A stretch of 63,413 nt of DNA from NCBI GenBank assembly GCA_903868245.1, contig CAIPUN010000154.1, forward strand, positions 1-63,413, written 5' to 3'. The notes beneath the pieces were generated by a model. The model saw only the letters and a program-made list of their open reading frames with translations, was not told the origin of the DNA and ran no database searches. Below, one piece after another: positions 20,630 through 31,441 of this stretch; the first letter of the stretch is position 1, and each line of letters starts with the position of its first letter. A program made the translations under genes and the position numbers. Source of the stretch: an uncultured Sphingomonadales bacterium (GTDB lineage Bacteria; Pseudomonadota; Alphaproteobacteria; Sphingomonadales; Sphingomonadaceae).

Positions 20630-22231
20630 TTAATTATCTAACACAAAATCCTTAAACTGCGCTCGCAGCGCAACCTTCTGGATTTTACCTGTGCCTGTGT
20701 GTGGCAATTCATCTACAAACAGCACTCGGTCTGGCATCCACCATTTCACGATGCGTTCCGCCAAATAAGCCTTTACCGTCTCTTCATCGACTTCCGCTCC
20801 GGGTTTCTTCACGGCAATCAGAACGGGGCGCTCATCCCATTTAGGATGTGGAATGCCGATGGCGCCTGCCTCAGCAATGCCAGGACAACCGACTGCGATA
20901 TTTTCAAGCTCAACTGAACTTATCCATTCGCCGCCGGACTTAATAACATCTTTCACACGGTCTGTGATCTGCATCGTGCCGTCGGGATGCAGCACAGATA
21001 CATCCCCAGTATCAAACCACTGATCCGCGTCCACGGCATCCGCCTCGGCCTTGAAATAGCGCTTTATGACCCATGGCCCGCGAATTTGCAGCGCGCCAGA
21101 TGTCACGCCATCGCGTGGTGCGACATTGCCGTCCTTGTCGATTACGCGCAACTCAACTCCAAATGGCGTGCGGCCTTGCTTACACACAATGTCGATTTGC
21201 TGCTCCAGCGACAAATCATCCCAGTCGGGTGTCGGGGCTCCCATAGTACCAATAGGCGATGTCTCGGTCATGCCCCATGCGTGCGATACGCGGACGCCAA
21301 GCTTCATCAAACGCTCAATCATGGCGCGCGGGGCGGCAGAGCCGCCAATTGTAACTAAGCGCAGCTTGCCTAGCGTCGCGTCACGTCCTGTTGTTGCTTC
21401 TGCGTCCAAATGCGCGAACATCGAGAGCCAAACTGTGGGCACACCGGCGCTATGGGTGACGCCTTCTTTGAGCATCAGACTATGCAAGGTTGGAGCATCA
21501 TTGGTCGTAGAAAATACAAATTTTACGCCAGCAGCGGCGCCTGCAAAGGGTAGGCCCCAGCTTGCCGCATGGAACATGGGAACAATGGGCAGCAGCACCG
21601 ATTGTGGGCTGAGGTCGAAAATGGCGGGAGCTATTTCTGCCATCGCATGCAACATCGTCGAGCGATGTTGATATAGCACACCTTTGGGATTGCCCGTTGT
21701 TCCACTCGTATAACAGAGCATACAAGCATCGCGCTCATCGCCTGTTGCCCATTCATAATTACCATCTTGTGCTGCGATAAACGCGCCGTAGCTGTCATTG
21801 CGATCAAATATCACATAATGCTCAACAGTCTTCAGGTGCGGCTTCAGCCGGTCGATTATCGGTTGGAACATTGCGTCATACATCAACACTTTATCTTCGG
21901 CGTGGTTCATGATGTAGATCAGGTCTTCGTCAAACAGCCGCACGTTCACCGTATGGATGACGCCGCCAAAACCAATCGCACCATACCAAGCTGCCAAATG
22001 CCGGTGATGATTCATCGCAAAGGTGGCAATCCTGTCACCCTTTTGTAGACCTAAACCGGCAAAAGCTTGCGCCAATTTGCGCGCTTCGGTGGCTACACCC
22101 GACCAATTCGTTCGCTCAATGGTCCCGTCGGTCCAACGCGTCACAATTTCGCGCGTACCATGTTCACGCGCCGCGTAGTCGATCAAACGTGGAACGCGGA
22201 GGTCCCAATCTTGCATGGTACCGTGCATCAA
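20630..22231 (-). CDS. Fatty-acid/acyl-CoA ligase, AMP-binding
   Basis: [55 protein letters not shown] and [12 protein letters not shown]. Confidence 0.93.
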   Translation of the reverse strand: MMHGTMQDWDLRVPRLIDYAAREHGTREIVTRWTDGTIERTNWSGVATEARKLAQAFAGLGLQKGDRIATFAMNHHRHLAAWYGAIGFGGVIHTVNVRLFDEDLIYIMNHAEDKVLMYDAMFQPIIDRLKPHLKTVEHYVIFDRNDSYGAFIAAQDGNYEWATGDERDACMLCYTSGTTGNPKGVLYQHRSTMLHAMAEIAPAIFDLSPQSVLLPIVPMFHAASWGLPFAGAAAGVKFVFSTTNDAPTLHSLMLKEGVTHSAGVPTVWLSMFAHLDAEATTGRDATLGKLRLVTIGGSAAPRAMIERLMKLGVRVSHAWGMTETSPIGTMGAPTPDWDDLSLEQQIDIVCKQGRTPFGVELRVIDKDGNVAPRDGVTSGALQIRGPWVIKRYFKAEADAVDADQWFDTGDVSVLHPDGTMQITDRVKDVIKSGGEWISSVELENIAVGCPGIAEAGAIGIPHPKWDERPVLIAVKKPGAEVDEETVKAYLAERIVKWWMPDRVLFVDELPHTGTGKIQKVALRAQFKDFVLDN

Positions 22232-22296
22232 AATCTCTCCCTCTTACCCCGCTGCAGGATACTGCAGACGCAATTTCTGTCTACGATTTTCGCAGT

Positions 22297-25200
22297 TCAG
22301 CGCACCAATGCCAAAACAGGACCCAATGGTGCAAGCTCTACATTTTCTATACCGTCAATATTGCGCACTTGGTCCAACAAGGATGTATCAATCTGGAAGT
22401 GTCGACCAAGAGCGATATGAACCCAGCGACCATCGACGGCACGGGTTTTAATAACCAATTCGCTGCGGCCGCCATCCAATGGCGCGACTAAGTGCGCCAG
22501 CTGCGTTATTGCGGTTTCATGGGTCACATCCAACTGCAATTTCAACCGCGACACGCTGGTTAGACCAGAAAGGGGTTTGGCGCTCTTCACTGTAAAACTG
22601 GGCGTCTCATCGCTTAGGCGCATGTCCATTTCACAATGAAGCAAAAGGCATTCCGCGCCTTTTGCCCACTCGGCAAGTTGTATGCCTATTGCTTCGTCGA
22701 AACATCGCACTGAAAACTGGCCGCTATAGTCAGAGAAATCCGCAACCATAAAGCGCTTACCTTTGCGCGATTCTCGCCAGCGGACGCCTTCTATCAATGC
22801 GGACATGGTTGCGGATCGGCGAACACCTTCGGGTATTGGTCCGCTATCGAGCCAGACAGCATAAGGCTTTGCACCGTGGCTACTGGCTAACGCATCATAT
22901 TGTGAGCAAGGATGTGCCGAAAAGTAGAAACCAAAAGCGTCTTTTTCTTGGTTCATTTGTTCGCCAGGTGCCCAATGCAGACTACTGTCAATCCTTAGCG
23001 AGGCCATGTCGGATCCCCCCTCAGCAAACAGACCGCCCTGACCGCTTTCACGTGAATCGCGAGCTGATTGTGCTGCTGCCAAAAGCGTTTCTGCCGCTGC
23101 GTGCACTGCGGCACGGTTTGGTTCCAAGGCATCAAAAGCACCAGCAGCAGCGAGATTTTCAAGGCTTCTACGGTTGATTTGGCTTGGGTCAACGCGGTTG
23201 GCAAAGTCATCAAGGCTTTTGAACATTCCCGCCGCCCCGCGTTCGGCGACAAGAATCTCCATCGCCCGTTCTCCGACATTTTTAATGCCGCCCAACGCGT
23301 AACGCACAGCGTGCTCCCCATCCGCATTGGTCTCTACGGTAAATTCGGCTTCGCTGCTGTTGATGTCCGGAGCCAAACAAGTAACCTCCAGGCGGCGCAT
23401 GTCGTCCATGAAAACCGCAAGCTTGTCAGTCTGATGCATGTCAAAACACATGGACGCGGCAAAGAATTCCTCGGGATGATGTGTTTTTAGCCAAGCCGTT
23501 TGATATGCTAGTACCGCATAAGCGGCTGCATGACTCTTGTTAAAACCATAGCCTGCAAATTTATCTATTAAATCAAACAGTTCATTGGCACGGCTAGCCG
23601 GAATCGCGTGCGTAGCGCAGCCCGTGACAAAACGTTCGCGCTGGGCATCCATTTCGGCTTGAATTTTCTTACCCATGGCGCGGCGCAGCAAATCTGCTTC
23701 CCCAAGGCTGTAGCCGGCCAAAATCTGCGCGGCTTGCATGACTTGTTCTTGGTAAACGAAAATCCCGTAGGTCTCGTATAATACCGGCTCTAGCAATGGG
23801 TGAGGATATTCAATGCTCTCCTCCCCATTTTTGCGACGGCCAAACATCGGTATATTGTCCATTGGACCGGGACGATACAGCGACACGAGCGCGATAATGT
23901 CGCCAAAGTTGGTCGGCTTCACCGCCGCGAGCGTGCGGCGCATGCCTTCGGATTCCAGCTGAAAAACGCCAACCGTGTCCCCCCTTTGCAGCAGTTCATA
24001 AACGGCGGGATCATCATGCGGCAGCAAATCGAGATTGATCTCTACGCCGCGCTTAGCAAGCATTTGACTGCCCTTTTGCAGGACCGACAGCGTTTTTAAT
24101 CCCAAAAAGTCAAACTTAACAAGGCCAGCACTTTCCACATATTTCATGTCGAATTGCGTGACCGGCATATCAGAACGCGGATCGCGATATAAAGGCGCTA
24201 ATTCCGAAAGTTCGCGGTCGCCGATCACAACACCGGCGGCATGTGTCGAGCTGTGCCGCGGAAGGCCCTCCAGCTTCATCGCAAGATCAAATAAGCGCTT
24301 AACCTGGGCATCGCGCCGATATTCTTCGCGTAACTCAGCCACGCCAGACAAAGCGCGCTTCAAGTCCCACGGGTCAGCGGGCAGATTTGGGACTTGCTTG
24401 CAAAGTCGGTCCACTTGGCCATAGCTCATCTGCAGCACGCGCCCAGTGTCGCGCAAAACTGCGCGCGCCTTCAGCTTTCCAAACGTGATAATCTGCGCAA
24501 CTTGGCGCGAACCATATTTTTTCTGCACATAACGAATGACTTCGCTTCGGCGCGTTTCGCAAAAGTCGATATCGAAGTCAGGCATCGAAACACGGTCTGG
24601 ATTGAGAAAACGTTCGAAAAGAAGGCCAAGCTTAATAGGGTCAAGATCGGTAATTGTGAGCGCCCAAGCGACCAGAGAGCCTGCACCCGACCCGCGGCCT
24701 GGCCCGACGGCAATATCCTGTTCCTTCGCCCATTTGATAAAATCGGCAACGATCAGGAAATAGCCCGGAAAACCCATGTCGCAGATGACATCGGCTTCAA
24801 ACTTCAACCGGTCAAAATAGACTTGCCGCTCCGCAGGATCCGTTATGCCCGCTATCTCAAGTCGCCTTTCTAGGCCAAGCCGTCCATCCTCACGCAACTG
24901 CGCGTCCTCTGCGGTTCGGTCACCGGCAAGGCTTGGTAAAATCGGGCTTCGATAGGGTGCCAGAGCGGTGCAGCGTTGGGCAATCACTAAAGTATTGGCC
25001 AATGCTTCGGGGACATCGGCGAACAGCTCCGCCATTTGCTTACCCGATTTAATCCATGTGTCGCGGCTGCTCCGGCGGCGATCTACGCTTTCGATATAGG
25101 CACCATCCGAGATGCAGAGCATCGCGTCATGCGCGTCGAAGAAATCGGGTTCCGCAAAAAAGGCGGGATTTGTGGCGACTAACGGTATGTTGCGGGCGTA

Positions 25201-25773
25201 AGCAAGGTCGATTAGCGCGTCTTCAGCTGCTTCTTCACTCGCGTCGTTGCGCCTGCTGAGTTCGATATACAAACGGTCGGAAAACAGCGCCTCAAGACGC
25301 GTTAGGTAGCTGGATACGGCATCATGTTGCCCCTCGCTTAGTAACCGAACCAAAGCGCCCTCTGCACCACCTGTAAGGGCAATCAGACCGTCCTTATGAT
25401 CCGCAAGCTGTTCTAACGTTACATGTGCGTCAAGGTCCTCTGGACGGTCCAGATGCGCCATGGACACTAATCGGCACAGATTATTATATCCGCCTTCGTC
25501 TTGCGCAAATAAGGGCAACCAGTCGCGGATGAACTTTCCGTCGCTCGTCGGTCGCCTAATTCCAAGCAACGCGCCGATAATCGGTTGCACGCCGTAAGAT
25601 TTCGCGCCGTCCTGAAACGGCATAACGCCATAGAGGCCGTTACGGTCACAAATAGAGATCGCTGGAAAACCAAGCTTCTTTGCGGTTTCGCCAATAGCCT
25701 TGGGTTCAATTGCGCCTTCCAATATGGTGTACGCAGAATACACGCGGAGAGGGACGAAGGGAACATAAGCCAT
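22297..25773 (-). CDS. dnaE: DNA polymerase III subunit alpha
   Basis: 1158 aa; VGPGRGSGAGSLVAWALTITDLDPIKLGLLFERFLNPDRVSMPDFDIDFCE and GYGFNKSHAAAYAVLAYQTAWLK. Confidence 0.96.
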   Translation of the reverse strand: MAYVPFVPLRVYSAYTILEGAIEPKAIGETAKKLGFPAISICDRNGLYGVMPFQDGAKSYGVQPIIGALLGIRRPTSDGKFIRDWLPLFAQDEGGYNNLCRLVSMAHLDRPEDLDAHVTLEQLADHKDGLIALTGGAEGALVRLLSEGQHDAVSSYLTRLEALFSDRLYIELSRRNDASEEAAEDALIDLAYARNIPLVATNPAFFAEPDFFDAHDAMLCISDGAYIESVDRRRSSRDTWIKSGKQMAELFADVPEALANTLVIAQRCTALAPYRSPILPSLAGDRTAEDAQLREDGRLGLERRLEIAGITDPAERQVYFDRLKFEADVICDMGFPGYFLIVADFIKWAKEQDIAVGPGRGSGAGSLVAWALTITDLDPIKLGLLFERFLNPDRVSMPDFDIDFCETRRSEVIRYVQKKYGSRQVAQIITFGKLKARAVLRDTGRVLQMSYGQVDRLCKQVPNLPADPWDLKRALSGVAELREEYRRDAQVKRLFDLAMKLEGLPRHSSTHAAGVVIGDRELSELAPLYRDPRSDMPVTQFDMKYVESAGLVKFDFLGLKTLSVLQKGSQMLAKRGVEINLDLLPHDDPAVYELLQRGDTVGVFQLESEGMRRTLAAVKPTNFGDIIALVSLYRPGPMDNIPMFGRRKNGEESIEYPHPLLEPVLYETYGIFVYQEQVMQAAQILAGYSLGEADLLRRAMGKKIQAEMDAQRERFVTGCATHAIPASRANELFDLIDKFAGYGFNKSHAAAYAVLAYQTAWLKTHHPEEFFAASMCFDMHQTDKLAVFMDDMRRLEVTCLAPDINSSEAEFTVETNADGEHAVRYALGGIKNVGERAMEILVAERGAAGMFKSLDDFANRVDPSQINRRSLENLAAAGAFDALEPNRAAVHAAAETLLAAAQSARDSRESGQGGLFAEGGSDMASLRIDSSLHWAPGEQMNQEKDAFGFYFSAHPCSQYDALASSHGAKPYAVWLDSGPIPEGVRRSATMSALIEGVRWRESRKGKRFMVADFSDYSGQFSVRCFDEAIGIQLAEWAKGAECLLLHCEMDMRLSDETPSFTVKSAKPLSGLTSVSRLKLQLDVTHETAITQLAHLVAPLDGGRSELVIKTRAVDGRWVHIALGRHFQIDTSLLDQVRNIDGIENVELAPLGPVLALVR

Positions 25774-25835
25774 GCCCCATCGTTAGAACACGCGCTTGAT
25801 TCGACAAACTCTGTTTTCGGCTAAGCTGTGGACAA

Positions 25836-26324
25836 TCAGGCCGACTGGGCGAGCAATTTCTCAATGTCCTTGACCAGCGCCTCAGGCTTCACCTGTGGGC
25901 CGTGGCGGGCGACGACATTGCCTTTGCGGTCGACAAGGAATTTGGTGAAATTCCATTTGATACCGCGTGAACCCAATAGACCTGCCTGCTGTTGTTTCAG
26001 ATAATGCCACAACGGATCTTCATCCGTTCCGTTCACATCAATCTTCGCTGCCAATGGAAAGGAGACATCATAGGTCAGTGAACAGAAATTCTGAATTTCT
26101 TGTGCGTCGCCAGGTTCTTGCGCACCGAACTGGTTACAGGGAAATGCGAGGATTTCGAGACCTTGGTCCTTATACTGACGATAGAGTGCCTCTAGACCCT
26201 TATATTGCGGCGTGAAGCCACATTTTGACGCGGTGTTCACCACCAGCAGCACCTTGCCTTGATGGACGGCCATGGCCTCGGTTCCGCCGCTAGGCATTTT
26301 AACCGTAAAATCATAAACTGACAT
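25836..26324 (-). CDS. Glutathione peroxidase
   Basis: LLVVNTASKCGFTPQYKGLEALY, FPCNQFGAQEPG and IKWNFTKFLVD. Confidence 0.95.
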   Translation of the reverse strand: MSVYDFTVKMPSGGTEAMAVHQGKVLLVVNTASKCGFTPQYKGLEALYRQYKDQGLEILAFPCNQFGAQEPGDAQEIQNFCSLTYDVSFPLAAKIDVNGTDEDPLWHYLKQQQAGLLGSRGIKWNFTKFLVDRKGNVVARHGPQVKPEALVKDIEKLLAQSA

Positions 26325-26339
26325 ATCGCGTCCCCAACT

Positions 26340-27011
26340 TTAGCCTAATTTACCATCATGCAAACGCACAATGCGGTCCATCTTGGCTGCCAAACGTTCA
26401 TTATGGGTGGCAACGATAGCAGATGATCCCACTTCACGCACCAGCGCCATAAATTCACCGAGAACGATATCGGCCGTGTGCTCGTCCAAATTACCTGTAG
26501 GTTCATCTGCCAACACCAGCTTTGGCCGGTTCGCCAGTGCCCGCGCCACAGCAACCCGCTGCTGCTCACCCCCTGACAGTTTTGACGGCCTATGATGCAG
26601 CCGTTCAGACAGGCCCAGCTGCGTCAGCAAATAGGTCGCGCGATCCTGCGCAACATCGGGCGCAACATCGGCAATCAACTGTGGCAAAATCACATTTTCC
26701 AACGCGTCAAAATCCGGCAGTAAATGATGGAATTGATACACAAAGCCGAGCTTCTGACGGCGGATATCCGTTTGGCGATCGACACCCGCTGTGCTGACTT
26801 CTTCACCGTCCAGTTTTATGGACCCCGAAAACCCACCTTCCAATAAGCCAACAGCTTGAAGCATGGTCGATTTGCCGGAACCCGATGGGCCAAGCAACGC
26901 CACCAATTCACCCTTGCCAACAACAAGATCGACGCCGCGCAGGACTTCGATTGTTACATCGCCTTGCACAAATTTGCGTTTAACATGAATGAGTTCCAAG
27001 ACATTATTCAT
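26340..27011 (-). CDS. lolD: Lipoprotein-releasing ABC transporter ATP-binding protein LolD
   Basis: [57 protein letters not shown]; adjacent to a LolC/E-type permease. Confidence 0.92.
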   Translation of the reverse strand: MNNVLELIHVKRKFVQGDVTIEVLRGVDLVVGKGELVALLGPSGSGKSTMLQAVGLLEGGFSGSIKLDGEEVSTAGVDRQTDIRRQKLGFVYQFHHLLPDFDALENVILPQLIADVAPDVAQDRATYLLTQLGLSERLHHRPSKLSGGEQQRVAVARALANRPKLVLADEPTGNLDEHTADIVLGEFMALVREVGSSAIVATHNERLAAKMDRIVRLHDGKLG

Positions 27012-28254
27012 AACGCAGCACCTGAACTGGGTCCGTACTTGCCGCCTTTAGTGCGGGGTATAAGGTCGCAAGAAAGCTGAACAGCAAAGCTAGCCCGCAG
27101 ATTGCCAGAACTTCAAACGGGTCTGTGCGCGACGGCAATTCTGTCAAGAACCGGATCGATGGGTCCCACAAATTCTGCCCTGTCACAAATTGAATAAAGT
27201 TCACGACGGACTGCCGGAAATAGAGAAATATCGCCCCCAATATCATGCCCAAAACAATGCCGGACGAACCAATCAACAAGCCAACTGTCATGAAAATTTT
27301 AAGCAAAGATTTGCGGGATGCCCCCATGGTCCGCAATATGGCAATGTCCCGTGTTTTGGCGCGCACCAGCATGATGAGTGACGACAAGATGTTGAACACT
27401 GCAACGAGAACGATGATTGAAAGCACGACAAACATCGCAACCCGTTCAACCGCCAAAGCCTCGAATAAGGACGCATTCATGCTTTTCCAGTCGACAATCT
27501 GGCCCTTATTCTCAAGCTTGGGCAATAAAGGCCGAAGTATCTCGTTTACCTTGTCCGGATTTTCCGTCTTAATCTCGATCATGCCGATTTCATCCCCCAT
27601 CAGCATGAGGATTTGCGCACGCTCAATGGGCATGATGACAAAAGCCTTGTCATAATCATACACGCCCACCTCAAAGATCGCCGCGACTTCATAGGATATC
27701 TCACGCGGCACGGTACCAAATGGCGTGGTGCGACCGGCGGGGTTGATAATCGTGACGCTCTGCCCGACCTGGACCCCAAGATTTTGGGCAAGCCGAGAAC
27801 CAATCGCAACCTTGTCTTCATCGGGGCTTAACCTGCGCAAATCGCCCGCTACCGTCTTCCCCTCTAATGTATCGTTTTTTAGAATATCATTGACGGACAT
27901 GCCACGCGCCAAAATGGCCTCAACCCTGCCATTAAAGGTCGTTAGCAAGGGTTGCTCAATCAACGCGGTTGCATCGGTCACGCCGTCTGTCTGTTTCACA
28001 TCGGTGAGGATTTCACGCCAATCTTGCAAACGACCGCTATAGCCCTGAATGACCGCATGCCCGTTTAGGCCAACGATTTTATCAAATAATTCGGCGCGAA
28101 AGCCGTTCATGACGCTCATCACAATGATCAACGCCGCAACACCTAATGCAACCGCGACCAGGCTGATGCTGGCGACAAGGAATATAAAGCCCTCGCCTTT
28201 ACCGGGAAGCAGATATCGCCGTGCGACCATGCGTTCATATCGCGACAATATCAT
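27004..28254 (-). CDS. Lipoprotein-releasing ABC transporter permease LolC/LolE family
   Basis: [57 protein letters not shown]-terminal permease domain. Confidence 0.92.
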   Translation of the reverse strand: MILSRYERMVARRYLLPGKGEGFIFLVASISLVAVALGVAALIIVMSVMNGFRAELFDKIVGLNGHAVIQGYSGRLQDWREILTDVKQTDGVTDATALIEQPLLTTFNGRVEAILARGMSVNDILKNDTLEGKTVAGDLRRLSPDEDKVAIGSRLAQNLGVQVGQSVTIINPAGRTTPFGTVPREISYEVAAIFEVGVYDYDKAFVIMPIERAQILMLMGDEIGMIEIKTENPDKVNEILRPLLPKLENKGQIVDWKSMNASLFEALAVERVAMFVVLSIIVLVAVFNILSSLIMLVRAKTRDIAILRTMGASRKSLLKIFMTVGLLIGSSGIVLGMILGAIFLYFRQSVVNFIQFVTGQNLWDPSIRFLTELPSRTDPFEVLAICGLALLFSFLATLYPALKAASTDPVQVLRYE

Positions 28255-28304
28255 GTGCGGACATTCATATATGATTTTGGCATAGGCATTACTTAGGTTC
28301 CGCC

Positions 28305-28481
28305 ATGAAGGCTGGCAAGCATTGTTGCTGGGACGCAACAGCTTTTAAAAAAGCGTTTGCGAGAGTCGGGTTCCATTTGCAAAGCGAAAAGCAAAAGATG
28401 ATGCAGAGTAGGAACTTTTCGAAAGCCCGTTTTGGCCGATGGTTCAAGGAGAAAATCAGACACGCCGGTGGGGACCGGTAG
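28305..28481 (+). CDS. Candidate 58-aa basic small protein
   Basis: ATG...TAG reads MKAGKHCCWDATAFKKAFARVGFHLQSEKQKMMQSRNFSKARFGRWFKEKIRHAGGDR. Below the ORF-track length cutoff; followed by two hairpins. Confidence 0.4.
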   Translation: MKAGKHCCWDATAFKKAFARVGFHLQSEKQKMMQSRNFSKARFGRWFKEKIRHAGGDR

Positions 28482-28517
28482 AGATCTGAAACCACGCGGC
28501 AGAAAAGCCGCAGCGCG

Positions 28518-28552
28518 AGGCCGTTCGGAATATCCGAGCGGCCTTGTTTCTT
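28518..28552 (+). terminator. Rho-independent terminator
   Basis: AGGCCGtTCGGA-ATA-TCCGAgCGGCCT stem-loop followed by TGTTTCTT. Confidence 0.8.
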
Positions 28553-28595
28553 ATGCGCTCAGTATTGCTTATGATTTTTCTTCTGCCTTTTTGCT

Positions 28596-28624
28596 CTTGC
28601 ATTTTTTTGGGCACATCCCATCTT
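28596..28624 (+). promoter_or_regulatory. Putative RpoH (heat-shock sigma factor) promoter for hsp20
   Basis: CTTGCA (28596-28601) and CCCATCTT (28617-28624), with 17 nt between CTTG and CCCAT. Confidence 0.6.
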
Positions 28625-28631
28625 GCCAATC

Positions 28632-28716
28632 GGAGGCCGAAAGGCTCCAAAACAAACATGCTAATCGCTGCACATGCGGGGTTAGCGAAGAACCAAATTG
28701 CTTGATGGAGAATTTG
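28632..28716 (+). promoter_or_regulatory. Putative ROSE-like RNA thermometer in the hsp20 5' UTR
   Basis: Three stem-loops: 28632-28648, 28660-28686 and 28694-28716. The last (CAAATT-g-CT-TGATGG-AG-AATTTG) occludes the GGAG ribosome-binding site. Confidence 0.6.
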
Positions 28717-28718
28717 AA

Positions 28719-29204
28719 ATGAACCGTTTTGATTTTACACCTTATCGCCGGAATACCGTAGGTTTTGACCGCCTATTCGAGCTGCTAGAAACCACAGGTC
28801 GTGCCGCGCAAAATGAAAATTACCCTCCATTCAACATCGAGCGTACGGGCGAAAATGACTATAAGATCACTGTTGCCGTCGCCGGGTTCAAGACCGATGA
28901 GGTCGATATCGTGGCGCAGCAAAATCTGCTAATTGTAACAGGCAGCAAGCAAGCTGAAGGCAATGATAATCGTGATTTCTTGCACATGGGCATTGCGAGC
29001 CGGAACTTCGAACGTCGGTTTCAACTCGCCGACCATATCCATGTGATAGATGCAGACATGGCCGACGGCCTTTTGATCATCAATCTCGTGCGTGAAGTAC
29101 CCGAAGCGTTGAAGCCGCGCAAAATAGCGATTGGCCCGAAAACGGCTTCCACGGTGATTGAACATGATGACGCGTCCACAAAAAAAGGACCGCGCGCGGC
29201 CTAA
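28719..29204 (+). CDS. Hsp20/alpha-crystallin family small heat shock protein
   Basis: MNRFDFTPYRRNTVGFDRLFELLE, YPPFNIERTGENDYKITVAVAGFKTDEVDI and GIASRNFERRFQLADHIHV. Confidence 0.95.
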   Translation: MNRFDFTPYRRNTVGFDRLFELLETTGRAAQNENYPPFNIERTGENDYKITVAVAGFKTDEVDIVAQQNLLIVTGSKQAEGNDNRDFLHMGIASRNFERRFQLADHIHVIDADMADGLLIINLVREVPEALKPRKIAIGPKTASTVIEHDDASTKKGPRAA

Positions 29205-29214
29205 GCCTTAGACA

Positions 29215-29246
29215 TTGGGGCGGACGATATAATCGCGCCGCCCCAA
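29215..29246. terminator. Terminator hairpin between convergent hsp20 and pyrG
   Basis: TTGGGGCGG (29215-29223) pairs with CCGCCCCAA (29238-29246). Confidence 0.65.
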
Positions 29247-29262
29247 ATTAACCCTTTTCTTA

Positions 29263-30897
29263 TTATACCAGCCGGCTTTGCTTCACCGCGGCCTTCACAA
29301 AGCTTGCGAACAAGGGATGCGGCGCAAATGGCCGTGATTTCAATTCCGGATGGAATTGCACGCCAATGAACCAAGGATGGTCTGGACGTTCGACTATCTC
29401 GGGCAGTTCCCCGTCGGGTGACATGCCGCTAAATACCAGGCCACCCTGCTCCAGCGCATTCTTATAATGTACATTCACCTCATACCGGTGACGATGCCGC
29501 TCGGATATCTCTTGAGTGCCGTAGATGGACGCAACATGGCTGTTGCCGGCAAGCACGGCATCATAAGCCCCAAGGCGCATAGTGCCACCCATATCACCGC
29601 CTGTTTCGCGCTTTTGAATGCCCTCTTGGCTCATCCATTCGGTGATGATGCCAACAACAGGTTCACTTGTGGGGCCAAATTCGGTGCTAGACGCGCCCGA
29701 CAGCCCTGCGGTGTTCCGCGCGCCTTCGATGCATGCCATTTGCATGCCAAGGCAAATACCGAAAAAGGGCACCTGACGTTCACGCGCGAATTTGACCGCA
29801 GCAATCTTGCCTTCGGAGCCGCGTTCGCCAAATCCACCAGGGACCAAAATGGCGTTCATGGGCTCCAGCGCGGTGGCAATGTCATCTTCGGATTGTTCAA
29901 ACAATTCGGCGTCAATCCATTTGATGTGGACCTTCACGCGGTTTGACAGGCCGCCATGCGTCAACGCTTCGTTGAGTGATTTATACGCGTCGGCAAGGCC
30001 CACATATTTGCCGACAACGCCGATGGTCACTTCGCCTTCGGGGTTTGATTGGCGGTCAATAATATCGTCCCAACGGCCAAGATCAGGCTCACCTTCCGAT
30101 TCAAGGCCGAAGGCCCGTAATACTTCATTATCAAGCCCTTCGGCATGATATTGCAGAGGAACAGCATAAATACTCTTTGCGTCCAACGCAGGAATAACTG
30201 CTTCTTTACGCACATTACAGAATGCCGCGATTTTCGCCCGCTCTGTTTCCGGCAACGGATGTTCGCAACGACATAGCAACACATCGGGTTGAATACCCAA
30301 GGATGTCAATTCGCGCACGCTATGCTGCGTGGGCTTGGTCTTCAATTCGCCGGCAGCAGCGATATATGGGACCAAGGTGACATGCACGGACAAGGTCCGT
30401 TCACGGCCCAGCTCGTTCCGCAACTGGCGAATGGCCTCAATAAACGGCAGCGATTCGATATCGCCTACAGTGCCGCCGATTTCGCACAGAACGAAATCCA
30501 AATCCTGTGTCTCGGCCTTGGCGAATTCTTTAATAGCGTCGGTGACATGCGGGATGACCTGCACGGTTGCACCCAGATAATCACCGCGGCGCTCTTTTTG
30601 GATAATCGTCTGATAAATCCGGCCAGATGTAATATTGTCCGACTGACGCGCCGAAACACCGGTGAAGCGTTCATAATGGCCCAGGTCGAGATCAGTCTCG
30701 GCCCCGTCATCTGTCACATAGACTTCGCCATGTTGATACGGCGACATCGTGCCTGGATCGACATTGAGATAAGGGTCGAACTTACGGATACGAACGCGGT
30801 AGCCGCGCGCCTGCAGAAGGGCCGCAAGCGATGCCGCCATAAGACCTTTGCCAAGCGAGGAGACCACGCCACCGGTGATAAAAATGAACCGTGTCAT
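29263..30897 (-). CDS. pyrG: CTP synthase
   Basis: [78 protein letters not shown]; glutaminase [11 protein letters not shown]. Confidence 0.97.
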   Translation of the reverse strand: MTRFIFITGGVVSSLGKGLMAASLAALLQARGYRVRIRKFDPYLNVDPGTMSPYQHGEVYVTDDGAETDLDLGHYERFTGVSARQSDNITSGRIYQTIIQKERRGDYLGATVQVIPHVTDAIKEFAKAETQDLDFVLCEIGGTVGDIESLPFIEAIRQLRNELGRERTLSVHVTLVPYIAAAGELKTKPTQHSVRELTSLGIQPDVLLCRCEHPLPETERAKIAAFCNVRKEAVIPALDAKSIYAVPLQYHAEGLDNEVLRAFGLESEGEPDLGRWDDIIDRQSNPEGEVTIGVVGKYVGLADAYKSLNEALTHGGLSNRVKVHIKWIDAELFEQSEDDIATALEPMNAILVPGGFGERGSEGKIAAVKFARERQVPFFGICLGMQMACIEGARNTAGLSGASSTEFGPTSEPVVGIITEWMSQEGIQKRETGGDMGGTMRLGAYDAVLAGNSHVASIYGTQEISERHRHRYEVNVHYKNALEQGGLVFSGMSPDGELPEIVERPDHPWFIGVQFHPELKSRPFAPHPLFASFVKAAVKQSRLV

Positions 30898-30996
30898 GGG
30901 AGAAAAGGCCTAAGCTATCTTTTCACCAAAAGACAAGCGCGCGAATCCGGCAGATGCAAATTAACCTGTGTAAAACGGTTTTTCCGACCGAGCTGA

Positions 30997-31362
30997 TTAT
31001 TTGTCGAGTGGGACTTCGTTTGCGGGCGCCGGGACCGCAGGCGTCGCCGCCGCCGGAGCATTCGTAACTGGCGCAGTCGGCGCCGCAGGTACTTCAGTAC
31101 GTTGCAAGCTATTATCGATTTCACCGCTACCGCCCTTTTTTGCGGCAACAAAGGCCAGTGATATCGACAGAAGTATGAAGACGGTCGCCAAAATCGTGGT
31201 TGTCCGCGTCAAAAAGTCTGCTGCGCCGCGGGCAGACATCAGGCCAGATGGGCTTCCCCCCATGCCCAATCCGCCGCCTTCGGAACGCTGCATCAAGATG
31301 ACGCCAACAAGCGATGCCGCAACAATTGCCTGAAGGACTATGAGGAAATGAAAAATACCCAT
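30997..31362 (-). CDS. secG: Preprotein translocase subunit SecG
   Basis: VGVILMQRSEGGGLGMGGSPSGLMSARGAADFLTRTTTILATVF followed by an Ala/Pro-rich tail. Confidence 0.9.
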   Translation of the reverse strand: MGIFHFLIVLQAIVAASLVGVILMQRSEGGGLGMGGSPSGLMSARGAADFLTRTTTILATVFILLSISLAFVAAKKGGSGEIDNSLQRTEVPAAPTAPVTNAPAAATPAVPAPANEVPLDK

Positions 31363-31441
31363 GACAGAAATTCCGAATTTGAAAGGCAAAGCGCCAATGA
31401 TTATCGCGCCCACATAGCGAGCGCATAACAATTCTTCAATG

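Noticed and set aside
28255-28552. tmRNA, SRP RNA, RNase P RNA or 6S RNA in the lolC-hsp20 gap
   Set aside because: No T-loop plus proteolysis tag, no GGAAGGAAGC-like SRP loop, no RNase P core and no recognisable 6S bubble by eye. A covariance-model scan would be needed to be sure.
30289-30996. 235-aa plus-strand ORF antisense to pyrG
   Set aside because: Opposite strand of an essential, clearly recognised gene; no independent evidence of coding.
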